Assembly (NCBI RefSeq): GCF_033958435.1
Contig: NC_134161.1
Location: forward strand, 15,376,001-15,440,000
DNA: 64,000 nt
Source of the DNA: Carettochelys insculpta
Taxonomy: Eukaryota > Chordata > Testudines > Carettochelyidae
Direction of reading: 5' to 3'
The position numbers and the translations under genes are program-made. Below are positions 1 through 10,930 of this stretch, piece after piece (position 1 is the stretch's first letter; each line of letters opens with the position of its first letter). The notes beneath the pieces are model-generated. The model saw only the letters and a program-made list of their open reading frames with translations, did no database searches and was not told the DNA's origin.

Positions 1-545
1 TGTTGCTTGGTTTCCCCTTGATCAGTGGACACCATTCTATCAGAAGTATCCTGCATGACAAAATGTTGCATAGCTCAACAGATCTCCCCAATAAATTTGC
101 GTAACCCTCTCTCGATAGCGCCTCTCTTGTCATCTGACAAATGAGGCTTCTTCTGTTCAAAGGCACTTATTTATTTATTTGTTTTCACAATCTCTGTTGC
201 AGGAGGTGGAGAATACAGGCTACAAAGGCATCTTGTTTGTGATTTCATGTTTGTAACTTTTGTCCTTCCTTCGTCCCCCAACACCACCTGTTTGTTAGTA
301 ACATCAATAGTTGTGAGAGGCCCTATGATGGACCAATATAGTCTTGCCTATGAACCAAGCAGCTACGGGCTTGGCAGCTGCCAGGCAAAATCTCCCTCTC
401 CCTCTCCGTCTCCATCTTGTCTGAGTCCTAACCATGACAGGATAATTCTGTTACCTTTGAATCTTGGGCTTCTTTGCTGATTTGGGGCCAGTTTTGATGA
501 CGGGGTATATTGGCTGGTTGCAGACGAGTGGTAGAAAGCCAAATC
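1..545. other. no gene recognised; short low-complexity tracts
   Basis: I see no exon or classifiable transposon here. There is a short TTTA-rich run near 169-184 and a CT-rich run of about 25 bases near 387-411 (CTCCCT-like units). The open frames of up to 77 codons overlap on both strands and resemble nothing I know. Confidence 0.5.
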
Positions 546-565
546 TGTAGGACTTCTCTGAATGC

Positions 566-1862
566 ATGGAGGGTACATGCAAAAAGTCCATTTTGAAGCA
601 CTTGGAAGAGAGAAAAGTGATCAGGAATAATCAACATGGATTCCCCAAGGACGAGTCATGCCTGATCAGTCTGATTGCCTTCTGTGACGAGGTAACTGAC
701 TCTGTGGATACAGGAAAGGCAGTGGATGTGATATACCTTGACTTCAGTGAAGCTTTTGATATGGTCTCCCACAGTACCCTTATCAATAAGTTAAAGAAGC
801 GTGGATTGCATAAATGGACTGTAAGGGATAGACGTCTGGCTGGATCACTGCGCTTAATGGGTAGTGATCAACAGCTCGATGTCTGGTTGGCAGCTGGTAT
901 CCAGAGGGGTACCCCAAGGGTCGGGTCTGGGGCCAGTTTTGTTCAGCATCTTTATTGATGATCTGGATTTGGCATTGGATTGTACCCTCAGCAAATTTGC
1001 AGATGATACTAAACTAGTGGGAGAGATTGATATGCTGGAGGGTAGGGATAGCGTCCAGGGGGACCTGCACAAATTGGATGATTGGATGACGAGTTTCAAC
1101 AAGGACAAGTGCAGAGTCCTGCACCAAGGATGGAGGAATCCCAAGCATTGCTACAGACTGGGAACTGGCTGGCTAAGAAGCAGTGCAGCAGTAAAGGACC
1201 AGGGAATTACAGTGGATGAGAGGCTGGATATGAGCCAACATTGTGCCCTTGTAGGCAAGAAGGCTAATGGCATACTGGGATGCATTTATAGGAGCATTGC
1301 CAGCAGATCTAGAGATGTGACTATTCCCCTTTATTCAACACTGATGAGACCACATCTGGAGGATTGCGTCGAGTTCTGGACACCACCCCCCAAGTATAGA
1401 AAGAATGTGAATGCACTGGAGTGGGTTCAGCGGAGAGCAACCAGAATGATTAGCTGGGCTGGAGCATGTCACCTATGAGGAGAGGCTGAGGGATTTGGGC
1501 TTATTTAGTTTGCAGAAAAGGAGAGTGAGGGGCGATTTGATAGCAGTCTTCAACTTCCTGAAGGGGGCTCTAAAGAGGATGGAGAGAGGTTGTTCTCAAT
1601 AGTGAGGGATGGTAGAACAAGGAGCAATGGTCTCAAGTTACAGTGGGGGAGGCATAGGTTGGGTATTAGGAAAAACTATTTCACCTGGAGAGTGGTGAAG
1701 CACTGCAATGCAGCACCTAGAGAGGTGGTGGAATCTCCATCCCTCGAGGTTTTTCAATCCCAGTTTGACAAAGTCCTGGCAGGGATGATTTTGTTGGGGT
1801 TAGTCCTGCTTTGGGCAGGGGCTGGACTCAATGACCTCCTGAGGTCCCTTCCAACCCTATGA
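566..1862 (+). pseudogene. broken CR1 ORF2 reverse transcriptase
   Basis: The reading frame is broken into at least four pieces. The first (566 to about 870) carries the RT finger/palm segment with YLDFSEAFD. The second (about 870-1455) carries GVPQGSGLGPVLF, then the catalytic motif FADDTK near 996-1013, and continues to the RT thumb with RRATRMI. A short third piece near 1460-1570 encodes a [15 protein letters not shown] segment, and the fourth (1590-1862) is the C-terminal HWN/REVVESPSLEVF segment. The shifts fall near 840-895, 1455 and 1571. The catalytic aspartate pair is preserved in DNA, but the gene cannot make an intact protein. The N-terminal endonuclease is absent. There is no sign of host co-option. 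Confidence 0.92.
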
Positions 1863-1875
1863 GTCTATGATTCTA
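566..1875 (+). mobile_element. CR1 LINE retrotransposon, 5'-truncated copy (pol/ORF2 part and 3' end)
   Basis: This is a 5'-truncated copy of a chicken-repeat-1 (CR1) non-LTR retrotransposon, the dominant LINE clade of turtles, crocodilians and birds. It starts inside the reverse transcriptase domain and runs to the typical CR1 3' end, where the sequence CAATGACCTCCTGAGGTCC is followed by a short tail ending in ATGATTCT. Its 5' boundary is a best guess from where protein similarity begins; some CR1 sequence may extend a few bases upstream. CR1 copies are usually 5'-truncated and end in such an octamer-like tail rather than poly(A). Confidence 0.93.
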
Positions 1876-3545
1876 ATGTGAATATGCTCTGAAGGTGAAG
1901 CTTGCTGTGCTGGGCAGTCAGGCGACCAATTGAGTTGGCAGAGTGGGGAAGAAACAAAAATGAAATCAGACAAATTGACGATGCTGTGAAGTGTGTGCGG
2001 GGCAATGGGCGGAAGAGGTTGCGTCTCACAAAGGGAATATGCTATCGATGCCCCCGTTAATGTCGTCATTAGTGTAATGCCAGGATGCTCCTTCATGGCA
2101 GCCTCCCTTGTGCGTTGTATTTAGCCCTGTCGCTAGTGATTTTGTTTTTGGTGGTTTGCCTAGTTTGAGCGAAGATCCCCTTTTGCTCCCCCTGAAACCA
2201 TATGTCATTAAAATGCTTAGACATGCGGAAAAGGGCCTGACAGAGATGCGAGGAGACAGGCAGAGGCGGAAGAGCAGAGACGTTGTCAGATGGAATGATT
2301 CTGACGTGAGGAAGGCTAACCCAAAGAGAGAGATCCAGCAACGGGAAGGGGATGAATAAGTCGGTAGGCATGAACTGACAGAAGAATGGAGGCAGGCGCT
2401 GTGGGTGAGGGGTGCCAGTGAGGCATGGGAGTGTACAAAGTCCTTTCCAAAGGCAAAGAAAAGAAAAGGCAGTGGAGGGAGAGGGTGGGACATAATGCCT
2501 TGATGCTCTGGGCCTGACTGGGGCCTGTCTGTGGCCCTGGAGTCTCTTGAAATTTAGGATGGTTCTGCTCTGAAACCAGCAAGGGTTATTTCTCAGGCAA
2601 CTGAGCCCTTCTCAAACTCTCACCTCTCCCAGCATGAAATCACTCAGGTAGTGTTATCCAGCCCCCTCCATTATGCTGAGGAGAAGGGTCTAAATTGCAA
2701 ACCACCAGACAGCTGTAAAATCTCCAGGAAGGGGTGGAAGGTGGGGTGGGGAACGAAGGCAGCTTTCCCTTGGCTGCATCAAAAGCAGCTGCTGAAATAC
2801 AGCCAGTGAATTCAGTGTCTCTCTCTCTCATCACACACCTGACCATTGTGAGCCTGTCAGTCACACCTTGGCTCTCCCCCGGGCTGTAGGATGAGATTTG
2901 CATTCACTGGCACCCCCCTGGCAAGCAGCCAAAGCGACCAACACATCTATAGGGAGTAAAGATGAAGGGCCTCCCCTTGCAGCTGTGAAGGATGGCCTGG
3001 CAGCACTGGGCACAGTCAGGGCTCCCTGGGTGATGTGGGGAGGTGTTGGCTGGCCAGGGCTTTGCAGCTCCCTGCAGCGTCTCACCCCAGGGAAGTTTGC
3101 CACTCAGTAGCAAGTGAGTTCATGCTGCCCGCGCGTAGTGAGCTGGTACCTTTGGGTGTGGTTGCTCCAGGGCGCCCTGCCAGCAGGAACTGCAAGTACA
3201 GCAAATGTGTCATCACCCAGCAGTGAATCGGGGGTAGCATCTCCGTACCAGCAAAGGCGGCTCCATCCTGTATGTCTCCTGTGTCCACTGGGAGGCGTTG
3301 TAGTGACTCTTTTTTACAGGACAGGGAGAATCTCATCCCCAGCTGATGCTGTTCCCAAGCCACTGACCTTTCAGAGCTGCCTGTTTCCTCCATGAGTAGA
3401 GATGCCTCTAATGTCTCATGTTGTCCCATAAAGGATGCATGGGGCTCATTTCAAATCAGCAAGAGAAGTCTGAGTGATCCCCCGTGCCCTGGAGATTGCA
3501 AGACTCTTAGCTGCCAATGACCCTCTGCAAAATTCCTTCTTGCTG
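1876..3545. other. no gene recognised
   Basis: The stretch is mixed, moderately GC-rich non-coding sequence. Overlapping open frames on both strands reach 155 codons (for example 2026-2493 on the minus strand), but none has a recognisable domain, and opposite-strand frames overlap them. I cannot assign any repeat family. Confidence 0.45.
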
Positions 3546-3705
3546 GGGGTCTGGATAGCTCGGTAGTGAGTGCACTGGCTTTGTAAATGCAGGGTTCTGA
3601 GTTTAAAAAAAAAGTGTCAGGAATGGTTATGAGTCCTGCTGTGAGTGCAGAGGACTGGACTTGATGACCTCTTGAGGTCGCTTTCAGGTCTCTGACATGC
3701 TAATG
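3546..3705 (+). mobile_element. tRNA-derived SINE, tortoise Pol III (Cry1-like), degenerate
   Basis: A tRNA-like head with a recognisable A box (GGATAGCTCGGTAGTGAG) is followed by a degraded B box and an A-rich patch. The tail contains GGACTGGACTTGATGACCTC, the CR1/L2-like 3' sequence typical of turtle SINEs. This architecture matches the copy at 35910-36102. It is old and diverged, so the exact ends are uncertain. Confidence 0.72.
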
Positions 3706-3851
3706 ATTTGGTCTGGAGAAGATGCAGGAGGCACCTGAAAGTGATGGCCAGTCAAAAATGCACATGACACATTGGGGAAGGTCTCTTGTGGCAGAGAAGA
3801 GAAGGGACTTTGTTGTAATGCGTATCAATGGGATTTTGTATATAACATGCA

Positions 3852-3925
3852 GTCCTGTAGCACCTTCAAGACTAACCCATTTATTAGGTCACGAGCTTTT
3901 GGGGGTAAAACCCACTTCTACTCAT
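3852..3925 (-). mobile_element. Penelope-like interspersed repeat fragment (hammerhead-like family)
   Basis: The plus strand reads CCTGTAGCACCTTCAAGAC, then ATTTATTAGGTCACGAGC, then a GGGTAAAACCC hairpin. It belongs to the same family as the copies at 7790-7912 and 38950-39114. On the minus strand the order GAAGTGGG - loop - CCCCC - AAAAGC is a degraded version of the putative ribozyme stem II and its flank. I infer the Penelope-like assignment from memory of turtle repeats. Confidence 0.6.
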
Positions 3926-4416
3926 GGCAAGGACAAACCCTGTGGTTCTGTCTACCATCAAGATGGGAGACCCGATCCACCCCAGAAAATTCGGTTGGTT
4001 GAACCCTGTTGGCCAAGGGTGTGAATAATTCACACTCCGAGGTAGCATAGCTAACCCAAACAAAGTCCCTTGGTACACAGCACGGGGTGAACAGAAGAAT
4101 TCTTCCATCGCCCTGGTTGCTGCCTCTTGAAGAGGTGAATTACCTACACAGTGGGAGAGCCCCTCTTGTTGGCAGAGGTAATGGCTGCACCAGCTTGTTG
4201 CTGTGACACAGCTTTCCCGCTGTAGCATTTCAAGTATAGTGCTACCTCGTCTGCCTGATGCCTCCACGCTGTCTCCCTAAATGATGGCCTGGATCCTCCA
4301 TCATGGAATGGACTGCTGACCGCAACTGCTCCTGCTCTGTGCATATGCAATCATCTCCCTCCTTTAGTTCTTTGCAGTAGTCTTTCTTGACCTTTTTTGA
4401 CAGCAGGCCTATTTTT
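3926..4416. other. no gene recognised
   Basis: Non-coding sequence without a repeat I can classify. It lies between a Penelope-like fragment and a long A tract. Confidence 0.45.
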
Positions 4417-4441
4417 AAAAAAAAAAAAAAAAAAAAAAAAA
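4417..4441 (+). repeat. A25 homopolymer tract
   Basis: Twenty-five consecutive A residues follow TTTTT. No L1-like or RTE-like body is visible just upstream, so whether this is a retrotransposon poly(A) tail or a slippage-expanded tract is unclear. Confidence 0.95.
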
Positions 4442-4469
4442 GTATCCCAGACTTCTCTCATGTCCCCTT

Positions 4470-4506
4470 AGCAGTATGCGTACCACCGGTTGAGAAACAT
4501 GGTCCT
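4470..4506 (-). mobile_element. hAT-type transposon end remnant
   Basis: On the minus strand the sequence TTTCTCAACCGGTGGTACG resembles the TTCTCAACC-type termini of hAT (Charlie-like) elements. Only one end is recognisable. A second, related end lies at 4886-4917 in the same orientation, so the two are not the two ends of one element. Confidence 0.45.
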
Positions 4507-4779
4507 AAGGTAGTCTGAGCTCTCGAAACAAGTGCCGTTGAACCTTTCCAGATTACTGTGCCCTTTTCAGGAGTCAGATTTGTTTTGCATATCGCCAAGT
4601 TACACCTCACTTAAAAAAAACTATTTGCTTACAAAAACGTGCAAAAATATCACAGAAGACTTCCACTGCAGACTGGCTGGTGTTCTACCAATCTTAACTA
4701 AATTAATTGCAATGGAAATATTGTACTTATACTTCAGTGTAAGGCATACAAAGCAGTAGAATGATTGAACTTTTAGATC

Positions 4780-4917
4780 GTACTGACTCTACTAGTGTAT
4801 TTTATGTAGCCCTGTTGTACAACTAGGCAGCTATCTAGAGGAGTTGATGAACCCCTGGAAGACCTCGCTGTACCCCCAAGGGGGCATGTACCCCTGATTG
4901 AGAAATGCTGCTTTAAA
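4780..4917 (-). mobile_element. hAT-type transposon remnant
   Basis: Read on the minus strand, the segment begins with GCATTTCTCAATCAGGGG, then GTACATGCCCCCTTGGGG. This matches a hAT-like terminus followed by the subterminal 'gtaccccc' sequence I associate with turtle hAT elements. No transposase sequence is present. The outer end near 4780 is approximate. Confidence 0.5.
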
Positions 4918-6234
4918 GCACCATACGCTGCTGAAAGTGGTAATTTTTGCCACCAGTCACTCCACGGAGAGCACTTTGTTTGGAAACTGACTTGTATTGA
5001 GCAAACTTTCCACTCCAAGTGCTAAGGAGAATGTTCTTTTGGGAAGCTGAGCTCAATTTGTCTAACACTGTAACTCGCTGTTAGAAATCCCACTCTTTTG
5101 TCACCGTCACTAGATACATCAGCCTTTGATCTCAGAAACGATTTCAGTAACACTTTAAATTATGTGTCTAAAATACGCATTACAGACCAATTGCATTTAG
5201 ATTTCAGAAGACTGTTGAGCTGTAGATAAATACTAGATGAGATGCTTTTAAGATAAGTTGGGCTTCTTTTCGTTGTATTCTCTCTTCTTTGTAAAACCCG
5301 CTTCAGAGCCTAGATACCACATTACTTTTCTTGCTGGTTTTTTAAAAAAAAATACAAACATGAATTAGTGGTTCCATGTCAGTCTAGCTTGGCAGAAATT
5401 AAGATCCAGTAGGTACTACATAACACACGCATCTAACCTCTGAATAAATGGGGCTTTAAGAACCTAGAAGCTGTTCCTCATCTTGCCACTGATTTTCTAG
5501 GTTATGTTGTGCATGTCACTTAATCTCTGTGCCTTACTGTATCTATATATAAAATATGGATAATGTTTTTCTCTCCTTGCAATCATGTGGAATTAAATCT
5601 TTGCAAAGGCTTGGAGATTCCTGGGCAAAATGAAAATACTGTGTCTAGAGGGTAGCATTTTTACTCAGTAAGAGAAGTTCTAATTATCAAGGTTGTTTGC
5701 AGTCATTGCTTAACACAGGGGCATATTCCTCTGGGCTGTAATTTGGCTGAGTTCAGTGCAGTTACATCAGGATTGAATTTGTCCCCTTGTAGTTGTGTAC
5801 CAAGTCGGTGCACTGATGGGGGCTCATCTCCTGGCTTTTTAAAGGGTTCAGGACCAGCAAATGCACCATCTCGATGTCTGTCACTCTGAGACATCAGTGT
5901 CTCCCTAGATATTGCCTGCCTGAGAAAATACATAGAACGTGACCCCATCGAACGTGCAGCAGAGACGATCTTTGGACTACATGGAAAGTTCTTAGCCTTG
6001 CACTTGGTGCTCATATAGTCCACTGGTGGGTCCACAAGGAAGCTGGGGTCCTTCTTGAGCTCCAGATTTAAAACAAGGTTCGGGGTAGTGCAGTATTTCT
6101 ATACTCCTTTTGTAAATCGCGGCATGGTGGGCTGACATGGCAATTTCCCATCAAGTGGCTGGTATACACAGAGTAGCCCAGGGCAGGGCAATAGTTTTTG
6201 ATGGCCACTGTCCAAACTCTTGGAAATCCCTGAG
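4918..6234. other. AT-rich gene-free stretch (except the MIR relic at 5465-5655)
   Basis: I see no exon or other classifiable repeat. The frame at 5703-6035 on the minus strand has no recognisable domain. Confidence 0.4.
5465..5655 (+). mobile_element. MIR-like CORE-SINE relic
   Basis: The order of pieces matches a MIR: a CACTTAATCTCTGTGCC-like core, then ATATGGATAATG, then a GCTTGGAGATTCC-like 3' segment. It is strongly diverged, as expected for ancient amniote CORE-SINEs. Confidence 0.6.
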
Positions 6235-6485
6235 GACTGCACTGTTCCATGATCTCAATGGAGGAGAAGTGGGTCTGGGATGGAGGTTGGGTGCAGAAGG
6301 GAGCTTGACATAAGGGATTGAGGTCCAGGGGTTGGGTTTTAACCGAGGGTAAGAGGAGGTTGTGACCTGGGGCAGGGGACTGGGGTGCAGGGTCTGGCAG
6401 GGGATATGGGTGCAGGGGGAGAGGAAGGGGCTGGGGTTCCAGAGGCAGGCTGTAGCCAGGAGACTTATCTAGGTGTAGCAATCCA
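6235..6485 (+). repeat. purine-rich interspersed repeat, copy 1
   Basis: The plus strand is G/A-rich with loosely repeated GGGTGCAGRRGG and GGGGACTGGGGTGCA units. It aligns by eye with 23115-23485: both contain TTGGGTGCAGAAGG, GTGACCTGGG and GGGGACTGGGGTGCA in the same order. The long proline-rich open frame on the opposite strand (6068-6601) is a by-product of this composition. Confidence 0.7.
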
Positions 6486-7362
6486 GCTGATTTCATAGGC
6501 AGGCTGCCTGCCTGCCTGGTCATGGCAGAGGCCATGTGCTTTTGTGCATAGCTAGGAGACTGAAGGGAGGGAGAGAAGTACTTCAAACAGGAAGCTCCCA
6601 TTGGCTAGAAACCAGCCAAAAATTAAACGACCAACTTGTAAGCCTTACCTACTTCTTCATGAGCAAATACTCCAGCGTAGCTGGGGTGAACTTTAGAGCA
6701 TGCAGATATTATTGTCACTCTGCAAACTTACATAGGCTCTTGACAATCAAATGATGCTTCATTAATAGATCTGTTGCCTCACAGATCTATTCGCAGTGGT
6801 TACTGCATTTTGTTTAAACTGATTAGTAAAACATATGAGATGGCACAGAGGTTTAAGTATAATGCAATAAACACAAAATCAATTGCACAGTGGTTTTTAA
6901 TTCATTTCAGTATGGCTTTTGATAGAATGATTATCACTGGAAATTGGTTATGTTCAGTGGCTGGAGATGGAGACCACATGTCCAGGACATCAGTGACTGA
7001 TCACAAACATTTGCCTTCCCAAAGTCCCAGCAATTGCATGCACGGTATGCAGCTTGCTTAGGGAGCTAGTAAGAAAGCTGTATTTCTTTGTCAAAGGGCC
7101 AACATGATTTATCACAGCTCTGTGGATTGTGGGCAAACAGCTCACTTTTTTTGCGTTTATTGTGGTGTGTGATTGGTGTGGCTTAAATCCCATAGAATTG
7201 ATTTTTGCACCCTGATTGGACGAGTGAGACTTGTTTAAAACAAGAAAACCCAATAAAAGACACTATAGTTTGCACAGTAAGACCCTTGTTAGCATGCTGA
7301 TGCAGCCTTGCAAGAAAATATCCAATGGCTGTGTATTTATGCAAATTCCATGGTAATTGTGA
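6486..7362. other. no gene recognised
   Basis: The stretch includes a short TGCC tandem run near 6496-6518 and AT-rich single-copy-looking sequence. No domain-bearing frame is present. Confidence 0.4.
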
Positions 7363-7570
7363 GGCAGAGTGGATAATGCACAGGACTGGGACTCAGAGGA
7401 ACTGGGCTTTACCTCCCAGACTTATCACAGACCTGCTATGACTTCACATCTCTGTGCATCACTATTTTCCTACTATGAAATGGGAAAAACGTTGCTTGCT
7501 TTTACTTGTAATGTGCTATGACACTGATGGGTGAAAAGCTCTATGAAAGAGCTAAATGCAGTGCTTATTC
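7363..7570 (+). mobile_element. MIR-like CORE-SINE
   Basis: The head (GGATAATGCACAGGACTGGG), middle (ATCTCTGTGCATCACTATTTTCC then AAATGGGAAAAACG) and 3' part (TGAAAAGCTCTATGAAAGAGC) follow the MIR order over about 200 bp. Confidence 0.7.
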
Positions 7571-7787
7571 AGTTCTCATCAGTTCCTATATGTGTTATTT
7601 CTAAACCTGAAACTATTAAGGGATGAAGATGGGATGTGAAAACACCTTGCCTATGCAGAAGATGGATTCTTGTCCATTTTACCAAACTGTTTTGGTCAAA
7701 GGAGGAAAACACTTTTAAAGAATTCTGAAAAAAATCTAAACTTTGTTTCTACGGTTTTGAACTGCAAAATTTCTGTTTAAAGGGTAC

Positions 7788-7912
7788 AAGAAGGCCTGTG
7801 GCACCTTATAGACTAACAGGTTTATTGGAGCATAAGCTGTCGTGGTCAAAGACCTGCTTCGTCAGGTGCCTGTCTTTGCCCATGAAAGCTTACACATTTA
7901 AAAGTTGTCTTT
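7788..7912 (-). mobile_element. Penelope-like repeat with decayed hammerhead-like core
   Basis: The plus strand carries CTGTGGCACCTTATAGAC, then TTATTGGAGCATAAGC, then GACCTGCTTCGTCAGG. On the minus strand this reads CCTGACGAAGCAGGTC, TTTGACCACGACAGC, TTATGCTCC. That resembles a type I hammerhead core: CUGANGA, stem II, GAAA, a 3-bp stem III with loop UUAU, then a UC cleavage site. Here the GAAA core reads GACA, which should abolish activity, and there is an extra A after CUGACGA. Assignment to a Penelope-like element is inference. Confidence 0.62.
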
Positions 7913-10074
7913 AATTTTATCAATTAAAGTATTTGTCCAATGCTGGAATTTAAAACAAAATTTAAGGTGGGCTTTTTTTCATTAAAATGAAAGATTTTTG
8001 TTCAACCCAAAACAATTTTTTTGAATTGCCAGCCAACTCTGAAATCTATAGCTGTATTCTTGGATATTAACTGGCTCCTGAAAAAGTAACATATGATGTA
8101 GTGTGTTAACACTTTATGTTAACTATGCCTTAATAAAAAAAAAATTGACACCCCCCCACTCCAAACCTATTGATTTCCATCTGTGATGACAAGCATTGAA
8201 TTAATTCCTGTGATTGTTGCAGTTATAGGGATAGTACAGTTTGAATGCTGCTCTCTGTAGCTAGTATGGGGTGGAACTAGTAATATTTTAAGAATGGAGT
8301 GAACTTTTTTCAAGTGCAACCATTGTATTGTGTAAAAGAAGTGCCTAGCAACAGAGAGTATCTGGGGTCCCTCTGAGGCACCTTACTGAAATGCAGAATT
8401 TTGCACCCTAAGCCAAAGCTTTTGTAAAGTTCAAGCAGAGCTTCAAATGGTAGAGAAAAACCCAGGCTCAAAACTTGATCCTGCAAAACAGGACAAATTC
8501 TCTCCCCATGAAGACAATGAGCTAGAATGTATTGGGGTAAAGGAGCAAGGATAATGAATCCGACTGCTAATGCTTCTCCCGAATTAAATCCAGAGAGGTG
8601 AGTTTTCAACCAGCTGTCTTGCCCTGAGTCTTTTTCCCCTCTTTAGTTAATAAACCAGTTGTGTAGTCCCAAAAGGCTTGTGAATGGCAGAGACCCCAGG
8701 AAGCAGGGAGGGGATCAAAGTGAGTTTGTCAGAGCAAAAATCACATGGCATGACAGAGAGAGAGAGAGAAAGAGATGGTTCAGAACACGAGACCAAGAAA
8801 CAGCAAAGGTGTCAAAGTGGGTTTGTCACTAGCAGGCCCAACTGAAAGCGAAAGCGTAATGGAGAACTCGAGGCAGATCGAGTCTGTCAGGGCAATTTAA
8901 TTTGTCAGAGAACTGAAAGCACTCCCTGGCCTCTGATTGGAGTCGACAGCGGGGAGAGGGGTGCGGGAGAATACCAGAGTGATGTGTCCCAGGCTGGCAG
9001 GATACCGGGCTGGAGTGAGAAGGGGTATGTATTGCCGTGGCAGAGTGAACGGTGACAGGGCTGGGGAGAAGTGGGGCAGGTGAAACAGCCTTGGAGCTAG
9101 TATCTGACATGAGGATAACCAGGTGTCATGAATTCATCAGGACAGTCCCACTATTTGGGTGTTTTGTTTTCATAAATAGGTGCCGATTACCCTGCTCCCA
9201 TCCCCATTTGTTTTTTCCATGCCTAGTTGTTTTGCTAAATGGGGCTTGGATGCACTCAGACAAACCACTCCAGGTGCATAGCTAGGATAGGTTCTATTGC
9301 CAGAGTATATTAAGTCTTCCAACTTATAAGCATTACCAAATGTGTGCCCCCCACCACTGGGAAGGAAGGAAGCACACTAGCAAACAGGCAAGCGAGAATC
9401 AGTGCTTATGTCCCTTCTGCTATGGACAGTTCTGGACCCTCTGTCCTTGTCCTCGAGGGCTTGTGGTGGGTGCTGATCTCACCTGGGGAGTCCTGGGCAC
9501 CCACAAGGCCGAGGTCCATCTACAGGTGAGACTGCTTGCTCAGGCAATGCTTTCTAGCTGTTTAAAATCATCTTTTACCCACCCACCCCTATTTCCCAGG
9601 GGCATACCCATCCACAAGCAGGCCCTGGCAGGACTCACTGTTGTTCTCTACGTCACAGAACTTGTTTATTCAGCTGGCAGGGCTCCACGCCAGCCTTCTA
9701 CCAGTTAGAGCCGGCCGGTCACTGCTGTGGCCAGACAGGCCCAAGGTACGGAGCAGGGGTATGTGGTCAGCCCCAACGCTTGTCTGCTCTCATTATCTGA
9801 TGCCCTCTCCTGCATGCAAGCTCTGTGCTGCGAACTGGAGTCTAGTTTTGGGTTAGCAGCCCTGGAGGTATGTGCTAAAGGGAGATCCTACCCAGGCAGA
9901 AGAAGCCTGATTCATGCCTCCTGGCGCAAGGTTTTCCATCAGCAGGTGAGTGCCCAGAGGTTGGCTGCCCACCCAGCACTCTACCCCCAGGCCCCAGCTT
10001 TCTCATCATCGCTGTTGGAAACACAAGCCCTGTAACAATGCTGAGAAGCCAACGCCTCATTCGCACAGGCAGCC
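7913..10074. other. no gene recognised; one GA microsatellite
   Basis: The only simple structure is an AGAG run at 8752-8775. Open frames up to 122 codons (9340-9708) lack domains. Sequences such as CAGGTGAG occur, but I can connect none to a supported exon. Confidence 0.4.
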
Positions 10075-10290
10075 CCTGGCCTACTGATTAAAGCTGGTGA
10101 CCAGGCATCAGGAGACCTGACTTCTGTTCACAGCTCTGCCAGCACCTCTCTGTCTAGCCGTGGGTACATCTCATCCCTTGCCTGCACATTGTGGATGGGT
10201 GTAACCTGCCTCATGGGCCCGAGGCAGCTTAGTTCCTTTGTGGTGGCAAAGTGCTCTGTGAGAGGAGTCACTCACTGCAAGTGCACAGTT
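10075..10290 (+). mobile_element. MIR-like CORE-SINE relic
   Basis: The sequence has a tRNA-like head followed by GCATCAGGAGACCTGACTTC and AGCTCTGCCAGC, which resemble the MIR 5' half. The 3' half (GGCAAAGTGCTCTGTGAGAGG) matches the MIR 3' region. It is diverged. Confidence 0.55.
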
Positions 10291-10930
10291 GTGTATGTTG
10301 TGTAGTCCTGGCTACTTGGAGCATGTGCTTGGGAGACAGAAGCTGGGTGCATTTTTGTCCTTCTCCCTCAAGAGGACGGCTCTTGGGTTAAGGGGACATC
10401 TCAGCTCAATTCTTGCCTTTGCCGTGGGTGTTGCCTGCAAGCTGAAGCAGGTTGCTTATCCCAATGTGCAAAAATGGGAAAACCTCTCCCTTCTTCCCCA
10501 CCCTTGCTCTTGCTCACTGAGCTGAGTGGCAGGGACCACCTCACAGGACATCCTGCAGTCAGCAGCTGTAACTTTCAGCTTGGGGGTGAGTGTGCATGAG
10601 CCAGTTTAGAACAAGTGCCGGTGTTAAACACAGCAGTGTAACCTGGCTGGGGGTGGGCCTAACCACCTGAGGTTGTGCTTAGGACTTCAGACTAGCCCTT
10701 CCTGCCACCCAGGCTGCTGTGGCTGCATGGCTGCTGTTAGCATGCGTGATGGTGCACAGCTAGCAGGCATGCCCCTGAGTTGGGAGCTCTGCTCCAGTGG
10801 GGAGAAACGCTCTGCTGTTGGCCTCGTTCTCTGTTGGGGCCGCTGGTCGCTACTCTGATGCAAAGCATGTGTCTCGTGTGGGATGCGTCTCTGTCTTCTG
10901 GAGGCGGTTGAGTTGGTTGAGCGAACAGTT
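10291..10930. other. no gene recognised
   Basis: GC-moderate non-coding sequence. I see no repeat or exon that I can support. Confidence 0.4.

Noticed and set aside
6068..6601. 177-codon proline-rich frame on the minus strand
   Set aside because: The proline- and glutamine-rich part is the translation of the purine-rich repeat at 6235-6485.
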